Below are positions 47,298-55,754 of a stretch of 64,000 nt of DNA, one piece after another. Below the pieces are notes generated by a model. That model made no database searches. It was not told the origin of the DNA and saw only the letters and a list, made by a program, of their open reading frames with translations. A program made the translations under genes and the position numbers. The stretch's first letter is position 1; the number at the start of each line of letters is the position of its first letter. Source of the stretch: an uncultured Acidimicrobiales bacterium (GTDB taxonomy: Bacteria; Actinomycetota; Acidimicrobiia; Acidimicrobiales; Bin134); contig OX638350.1 of NCBI GenBank assembly GCA_951813325.1, positions 2,399,954-2,463,953 of the forward strand. Direction: 5' to 3'.

Positions 47298-48829
47298 GCG
47301 AACGACAGGGAAGGCGCGGCGGTGGACGGGCCGGTCGCCAAGCTGCTCGGGCAGCCAGCCAGGTGTTGGCCGCCCCCGTGCTGGAGAGGCGCCTGCCGCC
47401 GGTGGAGATCATCGACGAAGCCGGCCTGGCCCAGATCGAGGAGAATGCCGAGACCATCTTGTCGGAGGTGGGCATCGCCTTCCAGGACTATCCCGACGCC
47501 CTGGACCTATGGCGAAACGCAGGCGCCGATGTCCACGGAGAACTGGTGCGGTTCCCCCGGGGGATGTGCCGCCAGATCGTGACCGAAAGCGCCCCCGCGG
47601 CCTACCTCCAACACGCCCGCAATCCTGAGCGCAGCGTGAGCATCGGCGGCAACACCACGGTGTTCGTCCCCAACTACGGCTCGCCGTTCGTCACCGACTT
47701 GGACCAGGGCCGGCGCTACGCCACCCTGGCCGACTTCGAGAACGTGGTGAAGCTGGCCTACCGGCTCCCCCACCTGCACCACAGCGGGGGCACGGTGTGC
47801 GAGCCGGTGGACGTGCCGGTGGACGTGCGCCACCTCGACATGGTGTACGCCCACCTGCGCTGGAGCGACAAGCCGTTCATGGGCTCGGTGACCAGCGCCG
47901 AGCGGGCCGCCGACTCGGTGGAGCTGGCCCGCATCGCCTTCGGGGGCGACCTGGCCGACCGCACGGTGATGACCTCGCTGATCAACGCCTCCTCCCCCAT
48001 GCGCTGGGACGCCACCATGCTGGGCGCAGCCACCACCTACGCCCGGGCCAACCAGGCCAGCATCATCAGCCCGTTCATCCTGGCCGGGGCCATGTCGCCG
48101 GTGACGGTGGCCGGCCTGGCCGCCCAGGCCCTGGCCGAGGCTCTGTCGGGCATGGCCTACCTGCAACTCGTGCGGCCCGGATCGCCCGTTGTCTTCGGCA
48201 CCTTCGCTTCATCGATGTCGATGGCTACCGGTGCCCCTACGTTCGGCACCCCCGAGGCCGGCCAGGCCATCTACGTCATGGCCGCGCTGGCCCGGCGCTG
48301 CGGGGTGCCGTTCCGCTCCGGCGGCCAGCTCACCGCCTCCAAGGCCCCCGACGCCCAGGCGGCCTACGAGTCGGCCCACACCCTTTTGCCCACCGTGCAG
48401 GCCGGGGTCAACTTCGTGCTCCACGCCGCCGGGTGGCTGGAGGGGGGCCTGAGCTTGGGCTACGAGAAGCTCATCATGGACGCCGACCAGCTCGGCGCCA
48501 TGGAGGTCCACGCCCGGGGGGTGGACCTCAGCGACAACGGCCAGGCCATGGAGGCGTTCCGCACCAACGCCCACGGCGACCATTTCTTGGGCAACGCCCA
48601 CACCCTGGTCAACTTCGAGACCGCCTTTTGGCGCTCCGAGGTGGCCGACAACAACAGCTTCGAGCAGTGGTCCGAGGAGGGCTCGCTCACCGCGGCGCAG
48701 CGGGCCAACGCCCGCTGGAAAGAGCTGCTGGCCGACTACCAGCCACCCCCCCTCGACGACGCCATAGACGCCGAGCTGCGCGACTTCATCGCCCGCCGCA
48801 AAACCGAACTAGCCAACCCGCCGGGGTGA
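47294..48829 (+). CDS. MttB-family amine:corrinoid methyltransferase (no pyrrolysine)
   Basis: A 511-residue protein of the trimethylamine methyltransferase (MTTB) family. Visible are IEENAETILSEVGIAFQDYP, GNTTVFVPNYGSPFVTDLD, GTVCEPVDVPVDVRHLDM, and PFILAGAMSPVTVAGLAAQA. There is no in-frame TAG, so it belongs with the non-pyrrolysine members such as MtgB, which take a methyl from quaternary amines like glycine betaine. The substrate here could be a betaine, carnitine or another N-methyl compound; sequence reading cannot decide. Last gene of the six-gene operon. Confidence 0.88.
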   Translation: MSERQGRRGGGRAGRQAARAASQVLAAPVLERRLPPVEIIDEAGLAQIEENAETILSEVGIAFQDYPDALDLWRNAGADVHGELVRFPRGMCRQIVTESAPAAYLQHARNPERSVSIGGNTTVFVPNYGSPFVTDLDQGRRYATLADFENVVKLAYRLPHLHHSGGTVCEPVDVPVDVRHLDMVYAHLRWSDKPFMGSVTSAERAADSVELARIAFGGDLADRTVMTSLINASSPMRWDATMLGAATTYARANQASIISPFILAGAMSPVTVAGLAAQALAEALSGMAYLQLVRPGSPVVFGTFASSMSMATGAPTFGTPEAGQAIYVMAALARRCGVPFRSGGQLTASKAPDAQAAYESAHTLLPTVQAGVNFVLHAAGWLEGGLSLGYEKLIMDADQLGAMEVHARGVDLSDNGQAMEAFRTNAHGDHFLGNAHTLVNFETAFWRSEVADNNSFEQWSEEGSLTAAQRANARWKELLADYQPPPLDDAIDAELRDFIARRKTELANPPG

Positions 48830-48838
48830 TCCAGCGAA

Positions 48839-49159
48839 CTATCCCAATTGTCGGGCGTTGACTGTGGACGCCGCTTCTTCAACAACATTGGACGCCGCAG
48901 CGCATCCGTAGCGTTGGCGAGCAGCTTCGCCTGAAGTACCCAACATGGTGCCAATGGCAGCCCAAGAATGCCCAACTTGTCGGGCGCCGGCCACTGCTTC
49001 GGAAAGCTGCCGCTCGGCATCGGCCCGTGCTTGAAATGCGGCGTGAACCGTCCTGAGCGCCGTGGCGTCTTCTAGGTTGGCCTCAACGGGCTCGTGCTGC
49101 TCGAACCGTGTAGCCAGTTCTTCAGCCTGGTCCAGTATTTCCTGCATTGTTCGCGGCAT
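48839..49159 (-). CDS. small HTH-like actinobacterial protein, possible antitoxin or regulator
   Basis: A protein of 106 residues (start ATG at 49159 with GAGG just upstream). It begins PRTMQEILDQAEELATRFE, a sequence style common among actinobacterial antitoxin-like proteins, and ends with GHSWAAIGTMLGTSGEAARQ, a helix-turn-helix-like segment. No toxin gene is adjacent. It ends 9 nt from the convergent end of the methyltransferase operon. Confidence 0.6.
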   Translation of the reverse strand: MPRTMQEILDQAEELATRFEQHEPVEANLEDATALRTVHAAFQARADAERQLSEAVAGARQVGHSWAAIGTMLGTSGEAARQRYGCAAASNVVEEAASTVNARQLG

Positions 49160-49288
49160 TACCTCATCCAAGATACTTCGGGCGGGCTGGCAAGGCACAC
49201 TGGCCTCGGATAGATCCCGTCGCTGCGCCGTTCAAGCGTGACGACATTCTCGTAGAAATTCGCAGCTAAAGAGAACCATCAAGTCTGA

Positions 49289-49756
49289 TCACATATTTCG
49301 ATTCTGTTCACCTTCACCTAGACCATTGGAAGCATCGACTTCCTCCTTGCTGCTTGGATCAGTTGCTACCATATACACTAGAGCCACTAGTGCAATCACC
49401 CCAGATAACAGATACAGGACAAACAGACCAAAAGTCAAACGCTCAGGGGAGCCAGTAATTCCCAATACGCCAGCGAGCAAGAGAGGAAATGTTGCTGTCA
49501 GAAAAAATAGAGACAACACTCTTACATTTTCTCTCTTGAAGGTGAGTTCTGGTGAGTCATTTGATGAATCTGTATTTCGAAGTGATATGTATGACCATAT
49601 CGAGATTGCAGCAAATACGATAGAGGATACAAAAAACACCCACTCCATACCATCAAACAGAACTTGATCGCTTCTGTATAATCCAATCGCTATGGTAAGG
49701 TGTATCGTTACTAGCGCCATTCCAGATGGAGACATTTTAATTTGAAAATCGATCAT
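49289..49756 (-). CDS. four-helix membrane protein, unknown
   Basis: A 155-residue integral membrane protein with four hydrophobic segments: MALVTIHLTIAIGLY, VFFVSSIVFAAISIWSYISL, LFFLTATFPLLLAGVLGI and LFVLYLLSGVIALVALVYMV, and a charged acidic tail. No domain recognised. The DNA (about 49290-50000) is visibly AT-richer than its surroundings, which suggests recent transfer. The ATG at 49756 (MIDFQIKMS) is preferred over one at 49777. Confidence 0.6.
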   Translation of the reverse strand: MIDFQIKMSPSGMALVTIHLTIAIGLYRSDQVLFDGMEWVFFVSSIVFAAISIWSYISLRNTDSSNDSPELTFKRENVRVLSLFFLTATFPLLLAGVLGITGSPERLTFGLFVLYLLSGVIALVALVYMVATDPSSKEEVDASNGLGEGEQNRNM

Positions 49757-49964
49757 TCCACATCCTTTCATGTGCAATTTAACGCAAGCGTAGCATCAAT
49801 TGCAGTTTTCAGTTCCAAGACAACACTGAAGATGCACCGCTCTCTTCCAGTCATGCCTTTCCAGACCACACGAGGGATAAAGCAAACAAAATCTAACCCC
49901 TTGGGGGACGATGTTCTGCAATGGCAGTTCTACATTGCTAAAACTCGACGCAGCGACAAGACGA

Positions 49965-49996
49965 TTGGTGCAGCAAGATTTCTCCTGCTGCACCAA
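49965..49996 (-). terminator. 11-bp stem-loop after a small mobile-type gene
   Basis: TTGGTGCAGCA and TGCTGCACCAA form a perfect 11-bp stem with a 10-nt loop. On the minus strand it begins 7 nt after the stop of the 37-residue gene. No T run follows, so it may be a weak terminator or an mRNA-stabilising hairpin. The rest of 49757-49964 is AT-rich and shows nothing I can support. Confidence 0.5.
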
Positions 49997-50003
49997 CCCT
50001 TGT

Positions 50004-50117
50004 TCACTTGCGCCGCTTGGCAGTCTCAGACACAGTCGTCCGGGGATGGCGCTTCGCAGTCGAAGGCTTAACATAACGACCCGTGACTGCCGAGCGGTGC
50101 TTCTTTGGCTTTGCCAT
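50004..50117 (-). CDS. 37-residue basic protein, mobile-element type
   Basis: A small gene with a near-perfect ribosome site (AGGAGG, 7 nt before the ATG). The product begins MAKPKKHRSAVTGRYVK and ends TTVSETAKRRK. Very similar short Lys/Arg-rich proteins with SAVTGR(Y/F)V are, to my knowledge, scattered in actinobacteria and their phages without a known function. It may bind nucleic acid, given its charge. It follows the 64-residue gene in the same direction, so the two are probably co-transcribed. Confidence 0.7.
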   Translation of the reverse strand: MAKPKKHRSAVTGRYVKPSTAKRHPRTTVSETAKRRK

Positions 50118-50159
50118 TTTCTCACCTCCTTCCTCAATTCGAAAGTAGATACGACTTAG

Positions 50160-50354
50160 TTACCGCGTGCTCCCACCGAGGCACCAGTGACAGTTGTCGT
50201 AGCGCCTATCACGCTTCGCCTCGGCGAGGGTGTCGTACCACCGGCGGTGTTCCAACTTGATCTCGTCAAGCCGGCACCCGTTCTTCTCGTTGTAGGTGTC
50301 ATGCACCTCCAACGTGTTGGTGTTCCCCAAGAATCGCTTCTTCTTTGCAATCAT
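50160..50354 (-). CDS. 64-residue protein with CxxC, mobile-element type
   Basis: The product reads KKRFLGNTNTLEVHDTYNEK, then CRLDEIKLEHRRWYDTLAEA and ends YDNCHWCLGGSTR. The C-terminal CHWC with an upstream single Cys and His residues suggests a small zinc-binding site. Similar short proteins with NTNTxEVHD and YDNCxxC are found in phages and integrated elements of actinobacteria; function unknown. ATG at 50354 with AAAGG upstream. It lies 42 nt before the 37-residue gene and is divergent from the XRE regulator. Confidence 0.65.
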   Translation of the reverse strand: MIAKKKRFLGNTNTLEVHDTYNEKNGCRLDEIKLEHRRWYDTLAEAKRDRRYDNCHWCLGGSTR

Positions 50355-50544
50355 GAATTTGCCTTTCTCGAAAATCGCGTCCGAGTGGTTGCGATACCTG
50401 TATTCGTGCTTCGCGCCACGAGGCCAGACGCGCCATCACCCTAACAGATGGGTGACACAGTAAAGGGGCAATGCCCAGTGAGTGATGCAGGTGCCATAGC
50501 AGCCCATCCAAGTATCACTGGCTGCCTGCTGTTACGGTGAACCT

Positions 50545-51084
50545 GTGCCGCCGTCAAAGCCCTCTTCGGGGTCAGGTCCGAGCGACACCGCTTCCGGAGC
50601 CCAAGACGTTGCCCACCTTGACGTAGCAGCTCTAGGAGAGATGCTACGAGAACGACGAACATCAGCTGGGCTATCGATGCGGAGAGCTGCTGAAACCGCG
50701 GAGGTCAGCTTCATGACGTGGTCACGCGTCGAAGCGGGATCCCAGCCGGACCTCAGAACCTTCCTGAGGCTGTGCGCTTGGCTTCACCTTCCGCCTGAGA
50801 CGTTCTTTATCTCGGCAGCCCCCCGCAAGTCGGAGACCCCAGACCTCGTCTTGCAGCATCTTCTGACCGACCCCAGGCTTGAGCAAGATGCCGCTTCAAG
50901 GATTGCGTCGGTCGTACGGGACATGTACGAAGCCCTGGCGCGTGAGCCTTCGCATCCTCCAACAGTCGCATGCCACTTGCGCGCTGCTTCTGTTCTTCGG
51001 CCAGGGGTTGCTGACCGCCTCGGCGCCCTTCTCCAGGAAATGCGCTCCGAGCTCAACGCACTCGATGCCGATGGAGTCCTGTGA
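50545..51084 (+). CDS. XRE-family transcriptional regulator
   Basis: A 179-residue protein with an N-terminal HTH (about residues 30-85): LGEMLRERRTSAGLSMRRAA, then EVSFMTWSRVEAGSQPDLRT. The C-terminal part is helical and unassigned. It is followed with no gap by an ImmA/IrrE protease gene (TGA directly followed by GTG), the usual repressor/antirepressor-protease pair of mobile elements and defence islands; the protease would relieve repression by cutting the regulator. Start is GTG at 50545. Confidence 0.82.
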   Translation: MPPSKPSSGSGPSDTASGAQDVAHLDVAALGEMLRERRTSAGLSMRRAAETAEVSFMTWSRVEAGSQPDLRTFLRLCAWLHLPPETFFISAAPRKSETPDLVLQHLLTDPRLEQDAASRIASVVRDMYEALAREPSHPPTVACHLRAASVLRPGVADRLGALLQEMRSELNALDADGVL

Positions 51085-51660
51085 GTGACACTTCCGCGCG
51101 GATTCAAGACTCAAGCAGAGCGCATCGCTGAGGAGCTCCGAGCAAGGGTCGGAGCTACCAACTCCAAACCCCTAAACCTCACGGCGGTGGCTGAGCAACT
51201 AGATGTACAGGTCATCTCAGCAGCCGATCTTGTACCGCTGGAGCGGCTTCAAGAGATCGAGCGCATTCAAACTTATGCGTTCTCGGCCTGCACATTTGAG
51301 ATCAACGAACGACACGTCATTGTGTTTAATCCCCTCATGAGCGCTGGACGGCAAGCCAGCGACATCGCACACGAATTGGCACACATCATCCTCGACCATG
51401 AACTTGCAGAAATTCAGTATCTGGACGGAGTCCCGTTCCGCACCTGCCAGCCAGGGCAAGAAGAGGAAGCCACGGCCCTTGGTGGGACCTTGCTCCTACC
51501 TCGAAAGCTCCTTCTCCAACATGCTCGAGAAGACGCAGCAATCGAGCAGATCGCAAGAAAATTTGGGGTGACTAGGAAAATGGCGCAATACCGGTGGAAC
51601 ACCACAGGCGTTGAGCGCCAAGTTGCAAGAGAACGAAGTCGGCGCAACGCTCAACGCTGA
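51085..51660 (+). CDS. ImmA/IrrE-type metalloprotease
   Basis: A 191-residue protein with the zinc protease motif ASDIAHELAHIILDH (His96, Glu97, His100), preceded by VIVFNPLMSAGRQ and followed by EEEATALGGTLLLPRKLLLQ, which supplies the third ligand region. A C-terminal ARKFGVTRKMAQYRWNTTGV resembles a DNA-binding helix pair. It is coupled to the XRE gene and precedes the methyltransferase-helicase pair, which the two may regulate. Confidence 0.85.
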   Translation: MTLPRGFKTQAERIAEELRARVGATNSKPLNLTAVAEQLDVQVISAADLVPLERLQEIERIQTYAFSACTFEINERHVIVFNPLMSAGRQASDIAHELAHIILDHELAEIQYLDGVPFRTCQPGQEEEATALGGTLLLPRKLLLQHAREDAAIEQIARKFGVTRKMAQYRWNTTGVERQVARERSRRNAQR

Positions 51661-51694
51661 TGCTTGAGCCATCATGTGACCTAACTCAGGTCTC

Positions 51695-51723
51695 TTGACT
51701 GATGATTTTCCAGTAATTACAGT
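51695..51723 (+). promoter_or_regulatory. sigma-70-type promoter of the methyltransferase-helicase genes
   Basis: TTGACT, a 17-nt spacer, and TACAGT. The expected transcript would start near 51730, about 38 nt before the ATG at 51768, which has GGGAAG upstream. The promoter lies in the 107-nt gap after the protease gene, so the defence pair can be expressed independently of the regulator pair. Confidence 0.65.
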
Positions 51724-51767
51724 ATATCTAACTTCCCCCAAGCATCTATCTGGCTAAGTGGGAAGCA

Positions 51768-54700
51768 ATGGCGGCAAACACCGTTGTCCTTGAACAACGC
51801 CGCGTACAGTTGAGGTCGGTGAATGCCGACGACCTGCTTAACCGGCTGATGGGGCTGGGGATCGCTCGCGAGATGCCCAACCGGTCCGGCATCAGACGGT
51901 CGGTGCGGGTCAACAAGATTGAGGTGGCCATCGCCGAGAAGCCGGAAGAGCGCAGCCTGCGGGCCCGCTGGCGAGAGCACGCCGACAAGATGGACTTCCG
52001 CTATTTGCTGGTGATCGACGATCCCGAGCGGCTCGACAGCGTCCGCACCCTCGGCCCCCGTACTTTCAACGAGCCCATCCGCTCAGTGGACTGCGCAAAG
52101 CTGTCCGCGGCCATCGAGGGCACCGCCTCAATGCACAGCCTCGACGCAGTCCGCCACTTGGCCGGTGAGGTCGTCCGGCTGGCCGGTCGGGGCAAGGTGG
52201 TCCACGGTCTGCTCACTCATCACACGCTGGAGGCTCGGTTCCGCGATCATCCCGACCGATGGGTAGACGCGAGCGAGATCACCCTGAGGCTGTCAGTCAT
52301 CGGCGACTGGAAGACGCTGCTCCATGGGATGGGTTACGAAATTGAGATGCTCCCCCAACGGGGCTACCTGGCCCGATTTGACGGCCGGCCGGTGGCCATG
52401 GTCCACCCATGGGCCGAGCCTGAGCATTTCGTCCGTGTCGACGAAATGGGCCGTCCCGCTGAGGGCCTTTTGGCCTCGGATTGCCACCAGCACGGCGTCC
52501 GCTACGGCATCATGGCGTGTCGCAACCAATACCGGCTGTTCGACTGCGACCCGTCCGCTACCACCGGTGAGTGGCTCGACCTCGACGCCGACCTTCTCGG
52601 CCAAGAGAACCGGCCCTACCTGGCCCTGCTCTCCCCCCGCTATCTGGCTGAGGGCGGACTGGCCGAACTCCAAGCCGAAGCCCAAGCCTTCGGCATCGAG
52701 CTGCGCAAGCGGCTCGACCACACCATCCGCCAAGAAGCCTTGCCCGCCCTGGCCGAGGGCCTCGATCATTGGACCCGACAGAGCGGCCTCGATGCCAGCG
52801 ACAACCGGCAGCGGCTGGAGTTGGAACGGGCGGCGTTGACCCTACTGTTCCGGTTGCTATTCGTGCTCTACGCCGAGAGCTCCCACTTTTTACCGGTGGA
52901 CAACGAGACCTACCGGCGCCACTCACTCACCGAGCTGGTGGCCGAAGCTCACAAGACCAAGAGCAGATTGAGCCTGGAATCAACGGCTCTGTGGAAGAGC
53001 TTCATGATCCTGGTGGGTGCCTTGCGCGACGGCAACCCGGCCTGGGGGGTGCCCGCCTACAACGGGGCCCTGTTCGCGGCGACCGATTTCGAGGGGGCCG
53101 AGCTGTTGGAGCACTTGGAGCTGGCCGACCCTTACTTCGCAAGAGTGCTGATGGCCGTGGGGCGCGACACCGCCACCGGGCGCGGCATCGATTACTCGTC
53201 GTTGGAGGTCGGCCACTTGGGCCATATCTACGAAGCCCTACTAAGTCTGCGGCTGTCGGTGGCTGACCGGCCGCTGCGCTACGACGCGAAGGCAGACCGC
53301 TACGTACCCGACCAAGACCAACCACAGACTGGCAGCCAATCAGTGGACCACGGTGAAAACGGGGATCAATCCGGGGTTGCCGCCGGGTCGCTTCTGTGGC
53401 TGACTAACGAGGGAGGCCGCAAGGCAGGGGGCGTCTACTACACCCCGATCTCGTTAGTTGAACACCTGGTGCGCCACACAGTGCGTCCCGCCTTTCAGAA
53501 GCATCTAGAACAGGTACGCCGGCAGATCAACACCGACCCGGAGCAGGCAGCCCGCGATCTGTTTGATTTCGCGGTGCTGGATCCGGCCTGCGGCAGTGCC
53601 CATTTTTTGGTGCAAGTCACCGAGGAACTGGCCGATCAGACGGTGGCCTTTCTGGCCGCTCATCCGCTCCCTGCGGTGCGAGAGGCGCTGAACCGGCTCC
53701 GCGACAGCACCTTGATGGGTTCAGCAGTCACCGATGTAGCCCTGCTGCGCCGACTAGTGCTCAAGCACTGCGTGTTCGGAGTGGATCGCAGCCCCATGGG
53801 CGCGGAGATCGCCACCTTGTCGCTGTGGCTGGCGTCGTTCGTGCCAGGGCTGTCACTGGCCTATTTGGACCGCAACGTGTTGGTTGGAGACTCCCTAATA
53901 GGGGTGGCCAACTCCAATACGGTGATCCGAGAGGGGACGTTCCAAGCCGGCTCTCTACAATCCGCTCTGGCCGATGCCGCTGAGGCCTCCGCCCGGCTGG
54001 CCGACATCGACGACCTCACCCCTGCTGAGGTGAAAGCCAGCAAGGCTGCTGATCTCGAAGCCCGCCAGGCCACCGAGGGTCTGCAACGGCTCTTCGACCT
54101 GTGGACCGCAGAGGGGTTCGGCCTGGTCGGCGCTCGGGCCCATGCCGAGCTACACGGCCAGGACGTGATCGCTGGCACAAACGGCCACAGTGGGCGGGAG
54201 ATCGTGCGTAAAGCCGCCGAACTCGGCAGCACGCACGCCTTCCTTCACTGGCCTCTCCAGTTCCCCCGGGCATTCTCCCGCGACCGCCCTGGCTTCGACG
54301 TAGTGGTGGGCAACCCTCCCTGGGAGGAGGTGACGGTGGAAAACTTGTCGCTGTATGGATTGCACCTTCCTGGGTTGCATGGGCTGCCGGATGGTGAACG
54401 CGACGCTGCGGTGGCCGATCTTTTGGCCAAGCGTCCCGAACTCGCCGTCATGCTGAATGCCGAACAAGAGCGGACCGATGCCGAACGGGAAGCACTGTCA
54501 ACCGGCGAGTACGAATCCACCGCAGGCGACCCTAATCTGTACAAGTACTTCTGCCAGCGTTACCGCACGCTGGTCCGCGTAGACGGAGCAATCGGCGTGG
54601 TGCTGCCCCGCGAAGCATTCATAAACAAAGGGTCGGAGGGCTTCCGAAACTGGCTCTACACCCAGATGACAGCCCGCCGGATCGACTTTCTCGTCAACAG

Positions 54701-55754
54701 GGGTCATTGGATGTTTAGCGGCGAGTCGCGCGATGGCGTGGTCTTGGTAATGGCCGACAGGCGCATGGCTGGCGATAGCCATCTAGTGGCCATCGCCGGA
54801 GTCGCCAACTCTGACCAAGCTTGGGAAGCCCAGTCACAATCGCCAGGCATACTTGTATCTCCCTCTTCATTTGGTGCCGGGTGGATGACCCCAACACTCA
54901 AGTCACAGGAAGAAGCCGACCTGCTGGCCAAACTCCGGGTTGGACCACCGTTCCCGCTAGGCGCCAGCGGACAGTGGCAGTGCTTTCCGGTTCGAGAACT
55001 CGATGAGAAGAACGACAAACACTTCTGGCGAAACGCAAGCAGCGGGCTGCCACTCTGGAAAGGCAAGAGCTTCGACCAATACAACCCCCATGGTGCAGAG
55101 GCCCGCTGGTGTCCGACCGACGACAAGGTTTGGAAGAAGGTCCGTAAACCTCGGCCAGGGTTGAAGTCAATCCTTGCTGAATTCACTCTAGTAAAGGACC
55201 GCCGTCAAGCCGTCCTGGCCGAACTGGATCGTGCACGAGTGGTGTTTCGTGACGTCTCACGATCCGATGACAGCCGGACAGTTCGGGCCTGCCTGGTACC
55301 CCCCGAAGTATTCTTGACCAACAAAGCCCCCTACCTGGCCTTTATGGGGGGAGATGAGCGAACTCAGGCTGCCTGCTTGGGCATCATGAACAGCTTGCCG
55401 TTCGACTGGCAAGCTCGCCGTTTCATCGGAAGAAATCTCAATTTCTTCATCCTAGAAGCGCTGGTAGTCCCCGATATCAGTGACCAAGAATATAATGAGA
55501 TTGCCCGAATCGCTGCCCGGCTATCGGCAATCGATGAGCGCTTTGCCGAATTTGCTGCAGCCGCCGGAGTCGATTGCGGCCCCCTGATGCCTGATGAACG
55601 GCAACGCCTGCGGGTAGACATCGACCTTCGGATAGCACGGGCCTGGCAACTCACCGATGCCGACCTGGAAACCATGTTCGAGGACTTCACCACAGATGCG
55701 GTACCTCCTGCTTATCGAGAAGCCCTGGTCCGACGCTTCCGCGAGCTGGGCTGA
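51768..55754 (+). CDS. large adenine-type DNA methyltransferase (Eco57I/PglX-like)
   Basis: A 1328-residue protein. The N-terminal 350 residues are unassigned, followed by a helical region (LLFRLLFVLYAESSHFLPVD) and LGHIYEALL, a combination seen in Eco57I-, PglX- and type ISP-like enzymes. The methyltransferase core has motif I VLDPACGSAHFLVQVTEEL (Asp605) and motif IV VVVGNPPWEEVT (Asn849), typical of N6-adenine methylation, then a target-recognition-like C-terminal third (PLWKGKSFDQYNPHGA, ALVVPDISDQEYNEIA). No nuclease motif is obvious, so cutting must come from the partner gene. Its stop overlaps the helicase start (TGATG). Confidence 0.85.
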   Translation: MAANTVVLEQRRVQLRSVNADDLLNRLMGLGIAREMPNRSGIRRSVRVNKIEVAIAEKPEERSLRARWREHADKMDFRYLLVIDDPERLDSVRTLGPRTFNEPIRSVDCAKLSAAIEGTASMHSLDAVRHLAGEVVRLAGRGKVVHGLLTHHTLEARFRDHPDRWVDASEITLRLSVIGDWKTLLHGMGYEIEMLPQRGYLARFDGRPVAMVHPWAEPEHFVRVDEMGRPAEGLLASDCHQHGVRYGIMACRNQYRLFDCDPSATTGEWLDLDADLLGQENRPYLALLSPRYLAEGGLAELQAEAQAFGIELRKRLDHTIRQEALPALAEGLDHWTRQSGLDASDNRQRLELERAALTLLFRLLFVLYAESSHFLPVDNETYRRHSLTELVAEAHKTKSRLSLESTALWKSFMILVGALRDGNPAWGVPAYNGALFAATDFEGAELLEHLELADPYFARVLMAVGRDTATGRGIDYSSLEVGHLGHIYEALLSLRLSVADRPLRYDAKADRYVPDQDQPQTGSQSVDHGENGDQSGVAAGSLLWLTNEGGRKAGGVYYTPISLVEHLVRHTVRPAFQKHLEQVRRQINTDPEQAARDLFDFAVLDPACGSAHFLVQVTEELADQTVAFLAAHPLPAVREALNRLRDSTLMGSAVTDVALLRRLVLKHCVFGVDRSPMGAEIATLSLWLASFVPGLSLAYLDRNVLVGDSLIGVANSNTVIREGTFQAGSLQSALADAAEASARLADIDDLTPAEVKASKAADLEARQATEGLQRLFDLWTAEGFGLVGARAHAELHGQDVIAGTNGHSGREIVRKAAELGSTHAFLHWPLQFPRAFSRDRPGFDVVVGNPPWEEVTVENLSLYGLHLPGLHGLPDGERDAAVADLLAKRPELAVMLNAEQERTDAEREALSTGEYESTAGDPNLYKYFCQRYRTLVRVDGAIGVVLPREAFINKGSEGFRNWLYTQMTARRIDFLVNRGHWMFSGESRDGVVLVMADRRMAGDSHLVAIAGVANSDQAWEAQSQSPGILVSPSSFGAGWMTPTLKSQEEADLLAKLRVGPPFPLGASGQWQCFPVRELDEKNDKHFWRNASSGLPLWKGKSFDQYNPHGAEARWCPTDDKVWKKVRKPRPGLKSILAEFTLVKDRRQAVLAELDRARVVFRDVSRSDDSRTVRACLVPPEVFLTNKAPYLAFMGGDERTQAACLGIMNSLPFDWQARRFIGRNLNFFILEALVVPDISDQEYNEIARIAARLSAIDERFAEFAAAAGVDCGPLMPDERQRLRVDIDLRIARAWQLTDADLETMFEDFTTDAVPPAYREALVRRFRELG

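Noticed and set aside
47294..48829. Pyrrolysine-containing trimethylamine methyltransferase
   Set aside because: No in-frame TAG codon interrupts the gene and no pyl genes are in the window, so this is a non-pyrrolysine member.
49796..50137. 113-codon minus-strand frame in the AT-rich gap
   Set aside because: It overlaps the 37-residue gene in another frame, and that gene has a far better ribosome site and family-like sequence.
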